Below, piece after piece: positions 20,329-30,383 of a stretch of DNA of 64,000 bases. A program made the translations under genes and the position numbers. Under the pieces are notes generated by a model, which saw only the letters and a list, made by a program, of their open reading frames with translations, was not told the origin of the DNA and made no database searches. Every line of letters starts with the position of its first letter. The stretch's first letter is position 1. The DNA comes from Mesorhizobium sp. (GTDB taxonomy: Bacteria; Pseudomonadota; Alphaproteobacteria; Rhizobiales; Rhizobiaceae). Location of the stretch: assembly GCF_004962245.1 (NCBI RefSeq), contig NZ_SUHQ01000020.1:62001-126000 (forward strand), given 5' to 3'.

Positions 20329-22112
20329 TGGAGTTCATCGCCCAGAACATGGCACCGATCATGTTCGCCTCGCTGGTCCTCTTCCTGCTGATCGGCTATC
20401 CGGTCGCCTTTTCGCTCGCCGCCAACGGCCTGCTGTTCTTCTTCATCGGCGTGCTTCTGTCGCCTTATTCGGGCGGATCGATTAACCTCGCCTGGCCGCT
20501 GCTGCACGCGCTGCCGGATAATTTCTACGGCAGCCGGGTGATGTCCAACGACACGCTGCTGGCCATCCCGTTTTTCACCTTCATGGGCATCGTGCTCGAA
20601 CGATCGGGCATGGCCGAGGACCTTCTCGACACGATCGGCCAATTGTTCGGGCCGATCCGCGGCGGCCTCGCCTATGCCGTGATCTTTGTCGGCGCGCTGC
20701 TTGCCGCAACCACCGGTGTGGTGGCTGCCTCCGTCATCGCCATGGGCCTTATCTCGCTGCCAATCATGTTGCGCTACGGCTATGACCGCCGCGTGGCGTC
20801 CGGCGTCATTGCCGCATCGGGCACGCTCGCCCAGATCATTCCGCCCTCGCTGGTGCTGATCGTTTTGGCCGACCAGCTCGGCCGCTCGGTCGGCGACATG
20901 TATGCGGGCGCGCTGATCCCGGGGCTGGTTCTGACCAGCCTCTACACGATGTATATCGTGATCATGTCGATCGTCCGGCCGAAGTCGATGCCGGCCCTGC
21001 CGCTTGAGGCCCGCACGCTCGGCCACGGTGTCCTGTCGCTGCTGGTCGCGGTGCTGGCGGCAGTGGTGATTTCCTACGCGGCGTATCGCTATCTTGCGCC
21101 CTCGCACGGCCAAAACGCCGACATCCTCGGCGCCACCATCGGCGTAATCTTTATCTACGTCGTGGCAATCGCCGACCAGCGCCTGAAGATCAACATGATG
21201 TCGCGGCTGGCGCAGCAGGTGATCATCGTGCTGATCCCGCCGCTGGCGCTGATCTTCCTGGTGTTGGGCACCATCTTCCTCGGCATCGCCACACCGACCG
21301 AGGGCGGCGCCATGGGCGCTGTCGGCGCGCTGATCATGGCGGCGATGAAGGGGCGGCTGTCGTTGGACGTGATCAAGCAGGCACTGGCGTCGACGACGCG
21401 GCTGTCATCCTTCGTGCTGTTCATCCTGATCGGTGCGCGGGTGTTTTCACTGACCTTCTACGGCGTCAACGGCCATATCTGGGTCGAACACCTCCTGACA
21501 TCGCTGCCGGGCGGTGAAGTCGGCTTCCTGATCGGCGTGAACATCCTCGTCTTCTTGCTCGCCTTTTTCCTCGATTTCTTCGAGCTCGCCTTCATCATTG
21601 TGCCGCTTTTGGCGCCGGCCGCCGACAAGCTCGGCATCGACCTGATCTGGTTCGGCGTGCTGCTCGGCGTCAACATGCAGACCAGCTTCATGCATCCACC
21701 CTTTGGCTTCGCGCTGTTCTACCTGCGCTCTGTCGCCGCGCGAGTGCCTTATCTGGATCGCCTCACCGGCAAGCAGATCGCACCGGTGACCACCGGCCAG
21801 ATCTATTGGGGCGCGGTTCCCTTCGTTTGCATCCAGGTCATCATGATCGGGTTGACCATCGCCTTCCCGCAGATGGTGATGCACTACAAGGGCACGGCGG
21901 TCGACCCGGGCACGATCGATTACCAAGTGCCGGAAGCGCCTGGTTTCGGCCTGCCATCGCTCGGCGCACCACCAGCCGACGGCACCGCACCGGCCGCGCC
22001 TGCGGCGCCCGGAGCCCAGGACCTGTCGCAGCCGCCGAATTTCGGTGAAACACCACCTGCCAAGCCGGCGGCCCCAGCGACCGATCTGTCCCAACCGCCG
22101 AGTTTCAATTGA
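20328..22112 (+). CDS. TRAP transporter large permease (DctM/TakM type)
   Basis: A 594-residue membrane protein with about twelve to fourteen helices, longer than the typical 430-residue DctM because of an internal insert between helices and a C-terminal Ala/Pro-rich tail. Conserved parts include LLAIPFFTFMGIVLERSGMAEDL, ASGTLAQIIPPSLVLIVLAD and GIATPTEGGAMGA. The long form is usual for 2-oxo acid (TakP-like) TRAP systems. The tail carries two DLSQPP repeats near its end. ATG at 20328 overlaps the upstream stop codon (TGATG); a GTG one codon earlier is an alternative. Confidence 0.94.
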   Translation: MEFIAQNMAPIMFASLVLFLLIGYPVAFSLAANGLLFFFIGVLLSPYSGGSINLAWPLLHALPDNFYGSRVMSNDTLLAIPFFTFMGIVLERSGMAEDLLDTIGQLFGPIRGGLAYAVIFVGALLAATTGVVAASVIAMGLISLPIMLRYGYDRRVASGVIAASGTLAQIIPPSLVLIVLADQLGRSVGDMYAGALIPGLVLTSLYTMYIVIMSIVRPKSMPALPLEARTLGHGVLSLLVAVLAAVVISYAAYRYLAPSHGQNADILGATIGVIFIYVVAIADQRLKINMMSRLAQQVIIVLIPPLALIFLVLGTIFLGIATPTEGGAMGAVGALIMAAMKGRLSLDVIKQALASTTRLSSFVLFILIGARVFSLTFYGVNGHIWVEHLLTSLPGGEVGFLIGVNILVFLLAFFLDFFELAFIIVPLLAPAADKLGIDLIWFGVLLGVNMQTSFMHPPFGFALFYLRSVAARVPYLDRLTGKQIAPVTTGQIYWGAVPFVCIQVIMIGLTIAFPQMVMHYKGTAVDPGTIDYQVPEAPGFGLPSLGAPPADGTAPAAPAAPGAQDLSQPPNFGETPPAKPAAPATDLSQPPSFN

Positions 22113-22131
22113 TGCCGGAGGCTTAACAATC

Positions 22132-23154
22132 ATGAAAGCGGTTCGGCTGGAGGGCGTGGGTGGCATCGCCCTGCGCGAGATCGGCAAACCGTCCGCCGGG
22201 CCGGACGATCTCCTGGTGTGGATCGAGGCGTGCGGCGTCTGCGGCACCGACCGGCATCTTTTCCATGGCGAATTTCCCTGTACGCCACCGGTGACGCTCG
22301 GGCATGAATTCTCCGGGATCGTGGAGGCGATTGGAACCGCTGTGTCCGGCTTTTCGGTCGGCGATCGCGTCACCGGCGATCCCAACATCGCCTGCGGGCG
22401 CTGTCCGCACTGCCATGCCGGTCGCATCAATCTCTGCCATAATCTGATTGCCATCGGCATTCATCGCGACGGCGGCTTCGCCGAATATGTCGTGCTGCCT
22501 CAGAAGCAGGCCTTCCTCCTTCCGAAAGACCTGAAGCCAACGCATGGCGCGCTTTGCGAGCCGCTCGGCTGCTGCCTGCATGGCTTGGATCTGGCGCAGA
22601 TCAAGCCCGGCTCCTCGGTCGCCGTGCTTGGCGGCGGCGTGATCGGCCTGCTCACCGTGCAACTGGCAAGGCTTGCCGGCGCGACCACGATTATCCTGTC
22701 GACGCGCCAGGCCTCGCGGCGTGCCCTCGCCGAGGAATTGGGCGCGACGGCGACGGTCGACCCCAGAGCTTACGATATCATCGACGCAATTGTCGGTCCG
22801 TCGGGTCTGCTGCCGGGCGGTGTCGATGTGGTGTTCGAATGTGCTGGCGTAAGAGAGACGGTTGAGCAATCGATGCGGCTCGCCAAGGCCGGCGGCACCG
22901 TTGTCGTCGTCGGCGTGATGCCTCAAGGTATGAAGGCAGAATTCGAACCTTTCGACCTGTTGTTCCGGGAATTGAAGGTTCTGGGCTCTTTCCTCAATCC
23001 GTTTACGCATCGCCGGGCCGCCGATCTCATCGCCTCGGGTGCGATCGAGATCGACAAGCTCATCTCACGGCAGGTCCCGCTCGAAGACGCGGCCGAAGTG
23101 ATCGCCAATCCGCCTGCGCCAGGTGAAGTCAAGGTGCTGGTGGTGCCGCGCTGA
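22132..23154 (+). CDS. Zinc-dependent medium-chain alcohol dehydrogenase
   Basis: A 340-residue MDR-family dehydrogenase. The catalytic zinc region CGVCGTDRHLFHG and GHEFSG is present, as is the structural zinc loop CGRCPHCHAGRINLC with four cysteines. The Rossmann motif is VAVLGGGVIGLLTVQLARLAGA. It resembles threonine, sorbitol or sugar-alcohol dehydrogenases. The ATG at 22132 follows the TRAP permease stop by 19 bases with a GGAGG sequence between, so it belongs to the same operon. It may therefore act on a compound that the transporter imports, or produce a 2-oxo acid. Ends just before the hairpin shared with the convergent binding-protein gene. Confidence 0.92.
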   Translation: MKAVRLEGVGGIALREIGKPSAGPDDLLVWIEACGVCGTDRHLFHGEFPCTPPVTLGHEFSGIVEAIGTAVSGFSVGDRVTGDPNIACGRCPHCHAGRINLCHNLIAIGIHRDGGFAEYVVLPQKQAFLLPKDLKPTHGALCEPLGCCLHGLDLAQIKPGSSVAVLGGGVIGLLTVQLARLAGATTIILSTRQASRRALAEELGATATVDPRAYDIIDAIVGPSGLLPGGVDVVFECAGVRETVEQSMRLAKAGGTVVVVGVMPQGMKAEFEPFDLLFRELKVLGSFLNPFTHRRAADLIASGAIEIDKLISRQVPLEDAAEVIANPPAPGEVKVLVVPR

Positions 23155-23165
23155 TCAATCGAAGT

Positions 23166-23206
23166 GTTACGGCGCCACGCGTCCGAAGAACGCGAGGCGC
23201 CGTAAC
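23166..23206. terminator. Bidirectional hairpin between convergent TRAP-locus transcripts
   Basis: GTTACGGCGCC (23166-23176) pairs with GGCGCCGTAAC (23196-23206), with a further ACGCG/CGCG pairing inside. It lies 11 bases after the dehydrogenase stop and 5 bases before the binding-protein stop on the other strand, the usual place for a two-way terminator. There is no long T run. Confidence 0.7.
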
Positions 23207-23211
23207 TGTTG

Positions 23212-24339
<1,128 letters not shown>

Positions 24340-24607
24340 TCAACAGACCGATGTTCGGGAATGCTCTGTGCCCGGATCGGCTTCGCGGCAAACAATACAC
24401 GGGCAAGAAGTCGAGTCCAGCATGGCAGCCGGTTTTGCTGGCGGCGTTTCCGCGAAATTCGCGACGCAAACGCACCTCTTGCAACTTAAGTCTAAAGCCC
24501 TTTCCGTGGACCATGCGACATGCCGAAACTTGTCATGGCAAAGCGCCTTCGGATCGCCTATTTTAAAGGCAGAATACATCCCTGCGCTGAATGGAACCGG
24601 ATCAAAA

Positions 24608-25381
24608 ATGCAGCAGCCGCTCGTCGCCATATCGACCGACGTCCGCCAGTTCGACAACTACACTTGGCATGCCGCCCCGCAGCAATATCTGGAGGCGGCG
24701 CTTTCGGGCGCCGGCGTGTTCCCGGTGCTGGTGCCGTCCTTCGGCGACCGGCTCGATTTCGATGAACTGCTTTCCTCCGTCGACGGCGTCATGGTCACCG
24801 GCTCGAAGTCCAACGTGCATCCCTCGCTCTATGGCGGCGATGCCAGCGAGGCCAACGGCCCCTACGATCCGGCCCGCGACGCCACCACGCTGCCGCTGAT
24901 CCGCAAGGCGGTGGAGCGCGGCGTGCCGCTGCTCGCCATCTGCCGTGGCATCCAGGAGATGAATGTGGCGCTGGGCGGCACGCTGGCCGCGGAAATCCAT
25001 GAGCGCGAGGGGTCGCTGGACCATCGCGCGCCGGCAAGCGACAATCAGGACGAACGCTTCGCTATCCGCCAGACCATTTCGATCAAGCCCGGAAGCTGCC
25101 TCGCCGGCGTGTTCGGGGCGGGCGAGATCATGGTCAACTCGGTGCATCGCCAGGCGGTCGACCGGCTCAGCCCAAAGCTACAAATAGAGGCGGTCGCCGC
25201 CGATGGCACGGTCGAGGCGGTTTCGGTGCGGGACGCCCACGCCTTCGCTGTCGGCGTCCAGTGGCATCCCGAGTACTGGGTCGCGTCCGACAGCGTTTCG
25301 GCAAGGATATTCCGCGCCTTCGGTGACGCGGTGCGCCTGCACGCTGCGGCGAGATCCGGCGCACGCGCCGCCGCTGAGTAA
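24608..25381 (+). CDS. Class I amidotransferase-like hydrolase (gamma-glutamyl-GABA hydrolase family)
   Basis: A 257-residue peptidase C26 protein. The nucleophile region is LLAICRGIQEMNVALGG with cysteine in the A-I-C-R-G turn, and the catalytic histidine is in GVQWHPEYW. An N-terminal DVRQFDNYTWH segment and GVMVTGSKSNVHPSLYGG are typical of the PuuD/YcjL family, which cleaves gamma-glutamyl-GABA in putrescine breakdown. The ATG at 24608 begins MQQPLVAIS, where family members begin; the frame extends further up without similarity. The usual polyamine neighbours are not adjacent, although a PuuA-like ligase lies 12 kb away. Confidence 0.9.
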   Translation: MQQPLVAISTDVRQFDNYTWHAAPQQYLEAALSGAGVFPVLVPSFGDRLDFDELLSSVDGVMVTGSKSNVHPSLYGGDASEANGPYDPARDATTLPLIRKAVERGVPLLAICRGIQEMNVALGGTLAAEIHEREGSLDHRAPASDNQDERFAIRQTISIKPGSCLAGVFGAGEIMVNSVHRQAVDRLSPKLQIEAVAADGTVEAVSVRDAHAFAVGVQWHPEYWVASDSVSARIFRAFGDAVRLHAAARSGARAAAE

Positions 25382-25395
25382 TCAAGGTCGAGAGT

Positions 25396-25791
25396 TCAAG
25401 GATCGATGACCGCCAGCGACAGCAGCGGCAGGACTGGCACGTAGGATTCATAGCCGTCGCCGTCGGCGACGGCGAAAGTGACGATCGGGTCGATGCCGTT
25501 CGCGCTGAAGGTGACCGTACCGTCATCCTGCTCGCGCCAGAATTTCGCATGCTCGATGCCAGGCAAAACCCGGCGGCAATTCGCGGCGACCGTCAACAAC
25601 GAGAGGCTATGCGAAACCTCCGTACCACGCTTGACCGCGCAGGACGCTTCGTCGCCATTGGCCACCAGCCTGTAGTCGCCGGACGGTGCTATTGGGTCAT
25701 TGGCTGCGTTGTGTTCGCCGCTGCCGCCGTGAAACAGTTGGATGCTGCCGAACAGCGCGGTCACCGCCATCAATGCGGGAAGTGCTTTCAT
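25396..25791 (-). CDS. Secreted protein of unknown function, possibly inhibitor-like
   Basis: A 131-residue protein with a short signal peptide (MKALPALMAVTALFGS). The mature part has two cysteines about 30 residues apart and alternating hydrophobic residues, as in a small beta-barrel. The pattern SGDYRLVANGDEASC ... NCRRVLPGIEHAKFW resembles loosely the Inh-type metalloprotease inhibitor fold, but I cannot confirm it. It converges with the amidotransferase gene, 14 bases between stops. Confidence 0.6.
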   Translation of the reverse strand: MKALPALMAVTALFGSIQLFHGGSGEHNAANDPIAPSGDYRLVANGDEASCAVKRGTEVSHSLSLLTVAANCRRVLPGIEHAKFWREQDDGTVTFSANGIDPIVTFAVADGDGYESYVPVLPLLSLAVIDP

Positions 25792-25875
25792 CCTGTGTTC
25801 TCCGCGTGTCTGGCGATAGATGCAGAATGATTCCAAAGCGTTAAGTCGCCGTTAATAGATGTGGCAGATCGCCGC

Positions 25876-26859
25876 TCAGCTCCGCGCCTTGATCTTTTCC
25901 GTCTCCGGCACCGGCGTCAGCGCCTTTCCCTGCGAAAACCAGGAAACCAGATTGTCGACACACAGATCGGCCATGGCGCGGCGGGTATGCTCCGAAGCCG
26001 AGCCGACATGCGGTAAAAGCGAGGTGTTGGGGGCGGCAAGCAGCGCCGGCGGCACATTCGGCTCGTTGGCGAAGACGTCGAGCCCGGCAGCGGCGATGGT
26101 GCCGTCGGCAAGTGCCGCGGCAAGTGCCGCCTCGTCCACCGTGCTGCCGCGGCCGATGTTGACGAAGACGCCATTGGCGCCCAAGGCTGACAGGATCTCG
26201 GCATTGACCGCCTTTTCGGTCGAGGCGCCGCCGGGCGCCACCGAGATCAGCGTATCGACCACCTCGGCCAGGCCTTTCAGTGTCTGGTGATAGTCGTAGG
26301 ACAGGCCTTCGACCCGGCGCCGGTTGTGATAGGCGATCGGCAGGCCGAAGGCCTCCAGCCGCCGGGCAATGGCGAGACCGATGCGGCCCATGCCGAAAAT
26401 GCCAACGCTGCGGCCGCGCAAGGTCAGCCGGCTTAGCGGATAATTGCCGTTGCGCGCCCAGCTGCCGTCGCGCAGCCAGGTCTCGGCGCGCGGCAACTCG
26501 CGGATGGTGTTGATCAAAAGCCCGATCGCCGTGTCGGCGACCTCCTCGGTCAGCACGTCGGGCGTGTTGGTGACCATGACGCCGCGCTGTGCCGCGTGGC
26601 GGGCATCGACCGAATCGTAACCGACGCCGAAATTAGCGATGATCTCAAGGTTCGGCAGCGCATCAATGAGCGCCGCGTCGACACCTCCGAAGGCGGCAAT
26701 GCCGCGCACCGTCCGGCGCAGCTCATCGGTGACCTGCGACGCATCCGGCCGTTCGATCCACACGCGGTTGAACGTCCGGTCGATGCGGCTGACCGCATGA
26801 TCGTTGATCTGGCCCGCCACCAGAATGGCGACGGCTTGCTGCTGTTCGGCTTTCGTCAT
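25876..26859 (-). CDS. D-2-hydroxyacid dehydrogenase (hydroxypyruvate/glyoxylate reductase type)
   Basis: A 327-residue NAD(P)-dependent dehydrogenase. It shows ANFGVGYDSVDARHAAQRGV, the nucleotide motif VGIFGMGRIGLAIARRLEAFG, and the catalytic arginine, glutamate and histidine regions VNIGRGSTVDEAAL, GLDVFANEPNVP and LLPHVGSASEHTR. NHRRR after the second strand suggests preference for NADP. Overlaps the LacI regulator gene upstream by 4 bases (ATGA), so they form an operon and the regulator may sense a substrate of this enzyme. Confidence 0.93.
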   Translation of the reverse strand: MTKAEQQQAVAILVAGQINDHAVSRIDRTFNRVWIERPDASQVTDELRRTVRGIAAFGGVDAALIDALPNLEIIANFGVGYDSVDARHAAQRGVMVTNTPDVLTEEVADTAIGLLINTIRELPRAETWLRDGSWARNGNYPLSRLTLRGRSVGIFGMGRIGLAIARRLEAFGLPIAYHNRRRVEGLSYDYHQTLKGLAEVVDTLISVAPGGASTEKAVNAEILSALGANGVFVNIGRGSTVDEAALAAALADGTIAAAGLDVFANEPNVPPALLAAPNTSLLPHVGSASEHTRRAMADLCVDNLVSWFSQGKALTPVPETEKIKARS

Positions 26860-27878
26860 GCACGTTCCACCGGCTTGCCGGTCGACTGACGCACATGCAG
26901 TTCCGGCTTGATAAGTTCCTGCGACGGTCGCACCATCTGGCCGTTGAGCTTGTCGAGCAGTGCGCTGGCGGCCCGGCGACCGACCTCACGCTGGCCGTTC
27001 CAGACGGTGGTCAGCGCCGGCGTCGCGATCGCCGCCTCCTCGAGGTCGTCATAGCCGGTGACGGAGATGTCAATGCCCGGCACCAGCCCGGCGCGCGCAA
27101 TGCCGTTCATCAGGCCGATGGCGACGAGGTCGTTCCAGCAGCAGGCCGCGGTCGGCTTGTCCTTCAGCGCCAGGAACTGCCCGGCGGCTTCGAAACCGGC
27201 CTGCTTGGTGCGCGGGCCGGCAATGCGCCAGGACGGCCTGACCTCCAGCCCGGCCGTCTCCATGGCATTGACGTAGCCCTGGTAGCGGTCGCGACCGGTC
27301 GAGGTCTGGTCGGTGCCGCCGATCATGGCGATGCGCTTGTGGCCGAGCGAGATCAGGTGGTTGGTGGCGAGTCCGGTGCCATAGGCGTCGTCGCCGCGAA
27401 AAACGGGGACGTCAGCCCCTTCGACCGTGCGCGCGATCAGCACCGCCGGCAGGCCGTTTTCCTCGGCCATGATAATGTCTTCGGGCGGCGTGCCGATGGC
27501 CGGCGACATGATGACGCCGTCGGCGCCGAGCTGCAAAAGCGTGTCGATGAAGGTGCGCTGCTTTTCGAGCTGGTCGTAATGGTTCGACAGGATGAAGGTC
27601 TGCCGGCTGCGGTCGAGCTCGCTTTCGATCGAACGCAGTATCTCGGCGAAGAAGGGATTCATGATGTCGTGGACGACGACGCCAACGATGCCTGAGCGCG
27701 AGGTGCGCAGGCTGGCGGCGCGGCGGTTGTAGATATAGCCGATGGTGCGGGCGTGTTCCTTGATGCGGTCGCGGGTGGTTCCAGCGACCAGCGGGCTGTC
27801 GCGCAAGGCCAGCGAAACCGTGGCCGTGGACACTCCGAGCGCATCCGCGATCGTCGAAAGCTTGATCTTCTGTGCCAG
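26856..27878 (-). CDS. LacI family transcriptional regulator with apparent CTG start
   Basis: A repressor of about 340 residues. The helix-turn-helix KLSTIADALGVSTATVSLALRD lies in frame at the very start and is followed by the hinge (NRRAASLRTSRSGIVGVVV) and the periplasmic-binding-protein-like sensor domain (GYDDLEEAAIATPALTTV). The only usual start codon in this frame is a GTG at 27833, which would remove the first half of the DNA-binding helix pair. A CTG at 27878 has GGGGGAG nine bases upstream and gives LAQKIKLSTIADALG, the natural beginning of the family. The frame is closed by a TGA at 27953. A palindromic repeat lies directly upstream and may have replaced the original start. Ends overlap the dehydrogenase gene. 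Confidence 0.8.
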   Translation of the reverse strand: MAQKIKLSTIADALGVSTATVSLALRDSPLVAGTTRDRIKEHARTIGYIYNRRAASLRTSRSGIVGVVVHDIMNPFFAEILRSIESELDRSRQTFILSNHYDQLEKQRTFIDTLLQLGADGVIMSPAIGTPPEDIIMAEENGLPAVLIARTVEGADVPVFRGDDAYGTGLATNHLISLGHKRIAMIGGTDQTSTGRDRYQGYVNAMETAGLEVRPSWRIAGPRTKQAGFEAAGQFLALKDKPTAACCWNDLVAIGLMNGIARAGLVPGIDISVTGYDDLEEAAIATPALTTVWNGQREVGRRAASALLDKLNGQMVRPSQELIKPELHVRQSTGKPVERA

Positions 27879-27908
27879 CGCCTTGCGCTCCCCCGACGAT
27901 CTAGAGCT

Positions 27909-27957
27909 GATCCATGATCTTTTCCGAAAACCGGATTCCGCTTTTCGGGATCATGAT
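27909..27957. repeat. Palindromic intergenic repeat, TTTTCCGAAAACCGG type (copy 2)
   Basis: GATCCATGATC and GATCATGATC arms flank the CTTTTCCGAAAACCGG and CCGCTTTTCGGG core. It lies immediately upstream of the LacI gene and its 3' border touches the ribosome-binding region of that gene. Same family as 19534-19581 and 38734-38782. Confidence 0.85.
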
Positions 27958-28001
27958 CTAAACAGTTTAAACGCGGCCTTATGCCACCCTTCCGGAACAA
28001 A

Positions 28002-28943
28002 TCAAAGTTTTTTTGCCACCGCTTCCATCTCGACATCGAGGGCCGCGCGGTTGCGCACGCGAAGCCGGTGCTCGCGATGGACGATATAAAGGCCGCTGGC
28101 GACGATGACGGCCGCGCCGACGAGCGTCCAGTGGTCGGGAAACTGGTTGAAGACCAGCCACCCGGCAATGATCATCCAGATCATCTGCGAGTAGGGATAG
28201 GGAGCCAGCGCCGTGGTGGTCGCGAGCCGATAGGCCTGCACCAGGAGCCAGTGGCCGATGGCGCCGAAGACGCCAAGCATCAGCAGGATGAACCACTGCC
28301 AGCCATCCTGTGGCAGGGAAAGTGCAAACGGCAGCATGGGCAGGAGCAGCACGGCCGGTGCGAGCGCCGAAAAGAGGATGAGGCTCTCGGAGGTTTCGGT
28401 CGCCGACATGCGCCGCGTCATGATGACGTAGAAACAATTCGACAGCATCGAGCCGAGCGCGAAGAGGTGGCCGACGCCAAAGGCGCCGACCCCCGGCCGG
28501 GTGATGATGAGGACGCCGACGAAGCCGCTCAGGATCGCAAGCCAGCGCCGCCAGCCCGCCCATTCACCGAGCAAAGGGCCAGCGAGTGCCGTGATCACCA
28601 TCGGCGCGAAGAAATAGATCGAAGTGGTTTCGGCCAGTTGCAAGGTCCGCAGCGCCATGACGTTGCAAATGGTCGATCCGAACAGGAAGGCGCCGCGCAG
28701 GATATGCGCCGACAGGTTCTTGGCGCGAAACCGCGCCGGCTCGCGCCAGCCGCGCAGAAAGATACCGACAAGCACGACATGGACGGCAAAGCGAGCCCAA
28801 GCGACGATCAGCGCCGAGACGCCGGCCAGGACAAGATATTTGCTGCTGGTGTCGAGGAGGGTGAAAAACACATAGACGGCAAGCATACAAAGGATCGCCG
28901 TCGGAGGCGTAGCGCTTTCGTCTTGTCTTGGGGGAGCACTCAA
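28002..28943 (-). CDS. DMT superfamily (EamA) transporter
   Basis: A 313-residue membrane protein with ten hydrophobic helices arranged as two EamA repeats. The segments FLFGSTICNVMALRTLQLAETTSIYFFAPMV and APYPYSQMIWMIIAGWLVF are typical of drug/metabolite exporters of the EamA family. Substrate unknown. Same strand as the LacI gene but separated from it by the palindromic repeat. Confidence 0.9.
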   Translation of the reverse strand: MSAPPRQDESATPPTAILCMLAVYVFFTLLDTSSKYLVLAGVSALIVAWARFAVHVVLVGIFLRGWREPARFRAKNLSAHILRGAFLFGSTICNVMALRTLQLAETTSIYFFAPMVITALAGPLLGEWAGWRRWLAILSGFVGVLIITRPGVGAFGVGHLFALGSMLSNCFYVIMTRRMSATETSESLILFSALAPAVLLLPMLPFALSLPQDGWQWFILLMLGVFGAIGHWLLVQAYRLATTTALAPYPYSQMIWMIIAGWLVFNQFPDHWTLVGAAVIVASGLYIVHREHRLRVRNRAALDVEMEAVAKKL

Positions 28944-29045
28944 TCTTCAGGCCGGATGGGAAGCAGGACAGGCCTCTACCTTTGAGGCAATTGTCACCTG
29001 CCGGCAAGCCAAAAGAGGCTGGCACAACAGAGCTGACGACGTGCG

Positions 29046-29453
29046 CTAGGGATGCATGCGGGCGCCCTTGGTGATCTTGTCGACAAGCTTCTTTTCGGCG
29101 CGCAGCGCGATGCCGACGACCTTGGCGTCATCGGGTGCAAATTCGGCAAAGACGGCGCGGTTCGCCGCGTCGTGGCCGGTCGAAAACATTTCGTCGACGT
29201 AGAGCGAGGTTGTCACACCGCGCTCCAGCGCCCGCCGGTGGATCGCACTGAGCGTCGGGCGGTCGGCCGAAAGCACGATGACCGGCTGGATCGAGAGCGG
29301 ATTGTAGATGTTGCCGGCGCGGTCGCGATAGGGTTCGCCGATGATTTCGGTATACTGCGCGACGATGCCACTGGTCAGGAAGGCGGTGACATTGAGCTTT
29401 TGCCAGACGGGAAGGTCGTCTTGCAGCACGATTGCAAATTTCGTGTCGAACAT
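29046..29453 (-). CDS. DUF2000 family protein
   Basis: A 135-residue protein starting MFDTKFAIVLQDDLPVWQKL. This lead, and AFLTSGIVAQYTEIIGEPYRD and SVDEMFSTGHD-like segments, fit the DUF2000 family (PTH2-like fold). Its biochemical role is not known. It is divergent from an AraC regulator gene whose start lies only some 20-35 bases away, so that regulator probably controls it. Confidence 0.8.
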   Translation of the reverse strand: MFDTKFAIVLQDDLPVWQKLNVTAFLTSGIVAQYTEIIGEPYRDRAGNIYNPLSIQPVIVLSADRPTLSAIHRRALERGVTTSLYVDEMFSTGHDAANRAVFAEFAPDDAKVVGIALRAEKKLVDKITKGARMHP

Positions 29454-29488
29454 GAGACATTTACCGTTCGAGGTTTGTGAATGAAGCG

Positions 29489-30367
29489 ATGTCACACGGT
29501 CTAGATGGCGAGGCCCTTCAGGGTCTTGGACGTTTGTGCGCTAACGTGGCTGAAAACTGCGTCGTCTCGGCTCCCGATTCCGTCGGCATGGAGCGTATCG
29601 AGGCACGGTTCCACGGCAGCGCCTTCGATCTCCATCGCCACGACACCTACGCCATCGGCGTGACGCTGCAAGGTGTGCAGAGTTTCCGTTATCGCGGCGC
29701 GTCGCATCACAGCCTGCCCGGTCAGATCATCGTGCTCCATCCCGACGAATTGCATGACGGGGGCGCCGGCACCGAAGACGGTTTGTGTTACAGGATGCTC
29801 TATCTGGAGCCGTCTCTTTTGCTCGACTGCCTCGGCACGGTCGGCGCATCGCTGCCCTTCGTCAGGGACGCCGTGGTGACGGACCCCGTCTTTCGCACGA
29901 GGCTGCTTTCGGCCCTGGAGCCACTGGACCAGAAGCTGGACGATCTCTTTGTCGCCGACTTCATTGCGCAACTGATGCAAAGCCTGGCGCGGCACGCGAG
30001 CCTGCCGGCGAGACCGATCCCAAGGACAGCATGGCGGGCAGCCAGCCTGGCGCGCGACTACCTCGAAGAAAATGCTTTCCGTACCGTCCGTTCCGAGGAG
30101 CTGGAGGCGGTCACCGGGCTGGATCGCTACGCCTTATCGCGGCATTTCCGTGCCGCCTTCTCCACCAGCCCGCATCGCTTTCTCTTGATGCGCCGGCTTC
30201 AACGGGCTCGCCGAATGATCGAGGCGAGCGAGCCACTGGCGCAGATCGCGATAGCGGCCGGCTTCAGCGACCAAAGCCATTTTATCAGGCACTTCAAGAA
30301 GGCGTTCGGTGTCACGCCGGGCCGCTGGTCGGCATTGGTCCATGGGTCGGCAGCAGCGGCTGCCTGA
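29489..30367 (+). CDS. AraC family transcriptional regulator
   Basis: A regulator of about 292 residues with an N-terminal cupin-type sensor (FDLHRHDTYAIGVTLQGVQSF) and two C-terminal helix-turn-helix motifs (LEAVTGLDRYALSRHFRAAF and IAIAAGFSDQSHFIRHFKKAFG, the latter the AraC signature). The start is uncertain: ATG at 29489 or GTG at 29477, neither with a well-spaced ribosome-binding site. It is divergent from the DUF2000 gene, with overlapping promoter regions, a standard arrangement for AraC regulators and their targets. Confidence 0.92.
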   Translation: MSHGLDGEALQGLGRLCANVAENCVVSAPDSVGMERIEARFHGSAFDLHRHDTYAIGVTLQGVQSFRYRGASHHSLPGQIIVLHPDELHDGGAGTEDGLCYRMLYLEPSLLLDCLGTVGASLPFVRDAVVTDPVFRTRLLSALEPLDQKLDDLFVADFIAQLMQSLARHASLPARPIPRTAWRAASLARDYLEENAFRTVRSEELEAVTGLDRYALSRHFRAAFSTSPHRFLLMRRLQRARRMIEASEPLAQIAIAAGFSDQSHFIRHFKKAFGVTPGRWSALVHGSAAAAA

Positions 30368-30383
30368 TGGCGTCAGCCGCCGG

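Noticed and set aside
24608-25381. Calling the C26 hydrolase the urate enzyme because both are named PuuD
   Set aside because: The names coincide only; this one has a cysteine-histidine amidotransferase site, whereas urate hydroxylase is the membrane cytochrome c protein at 42810.
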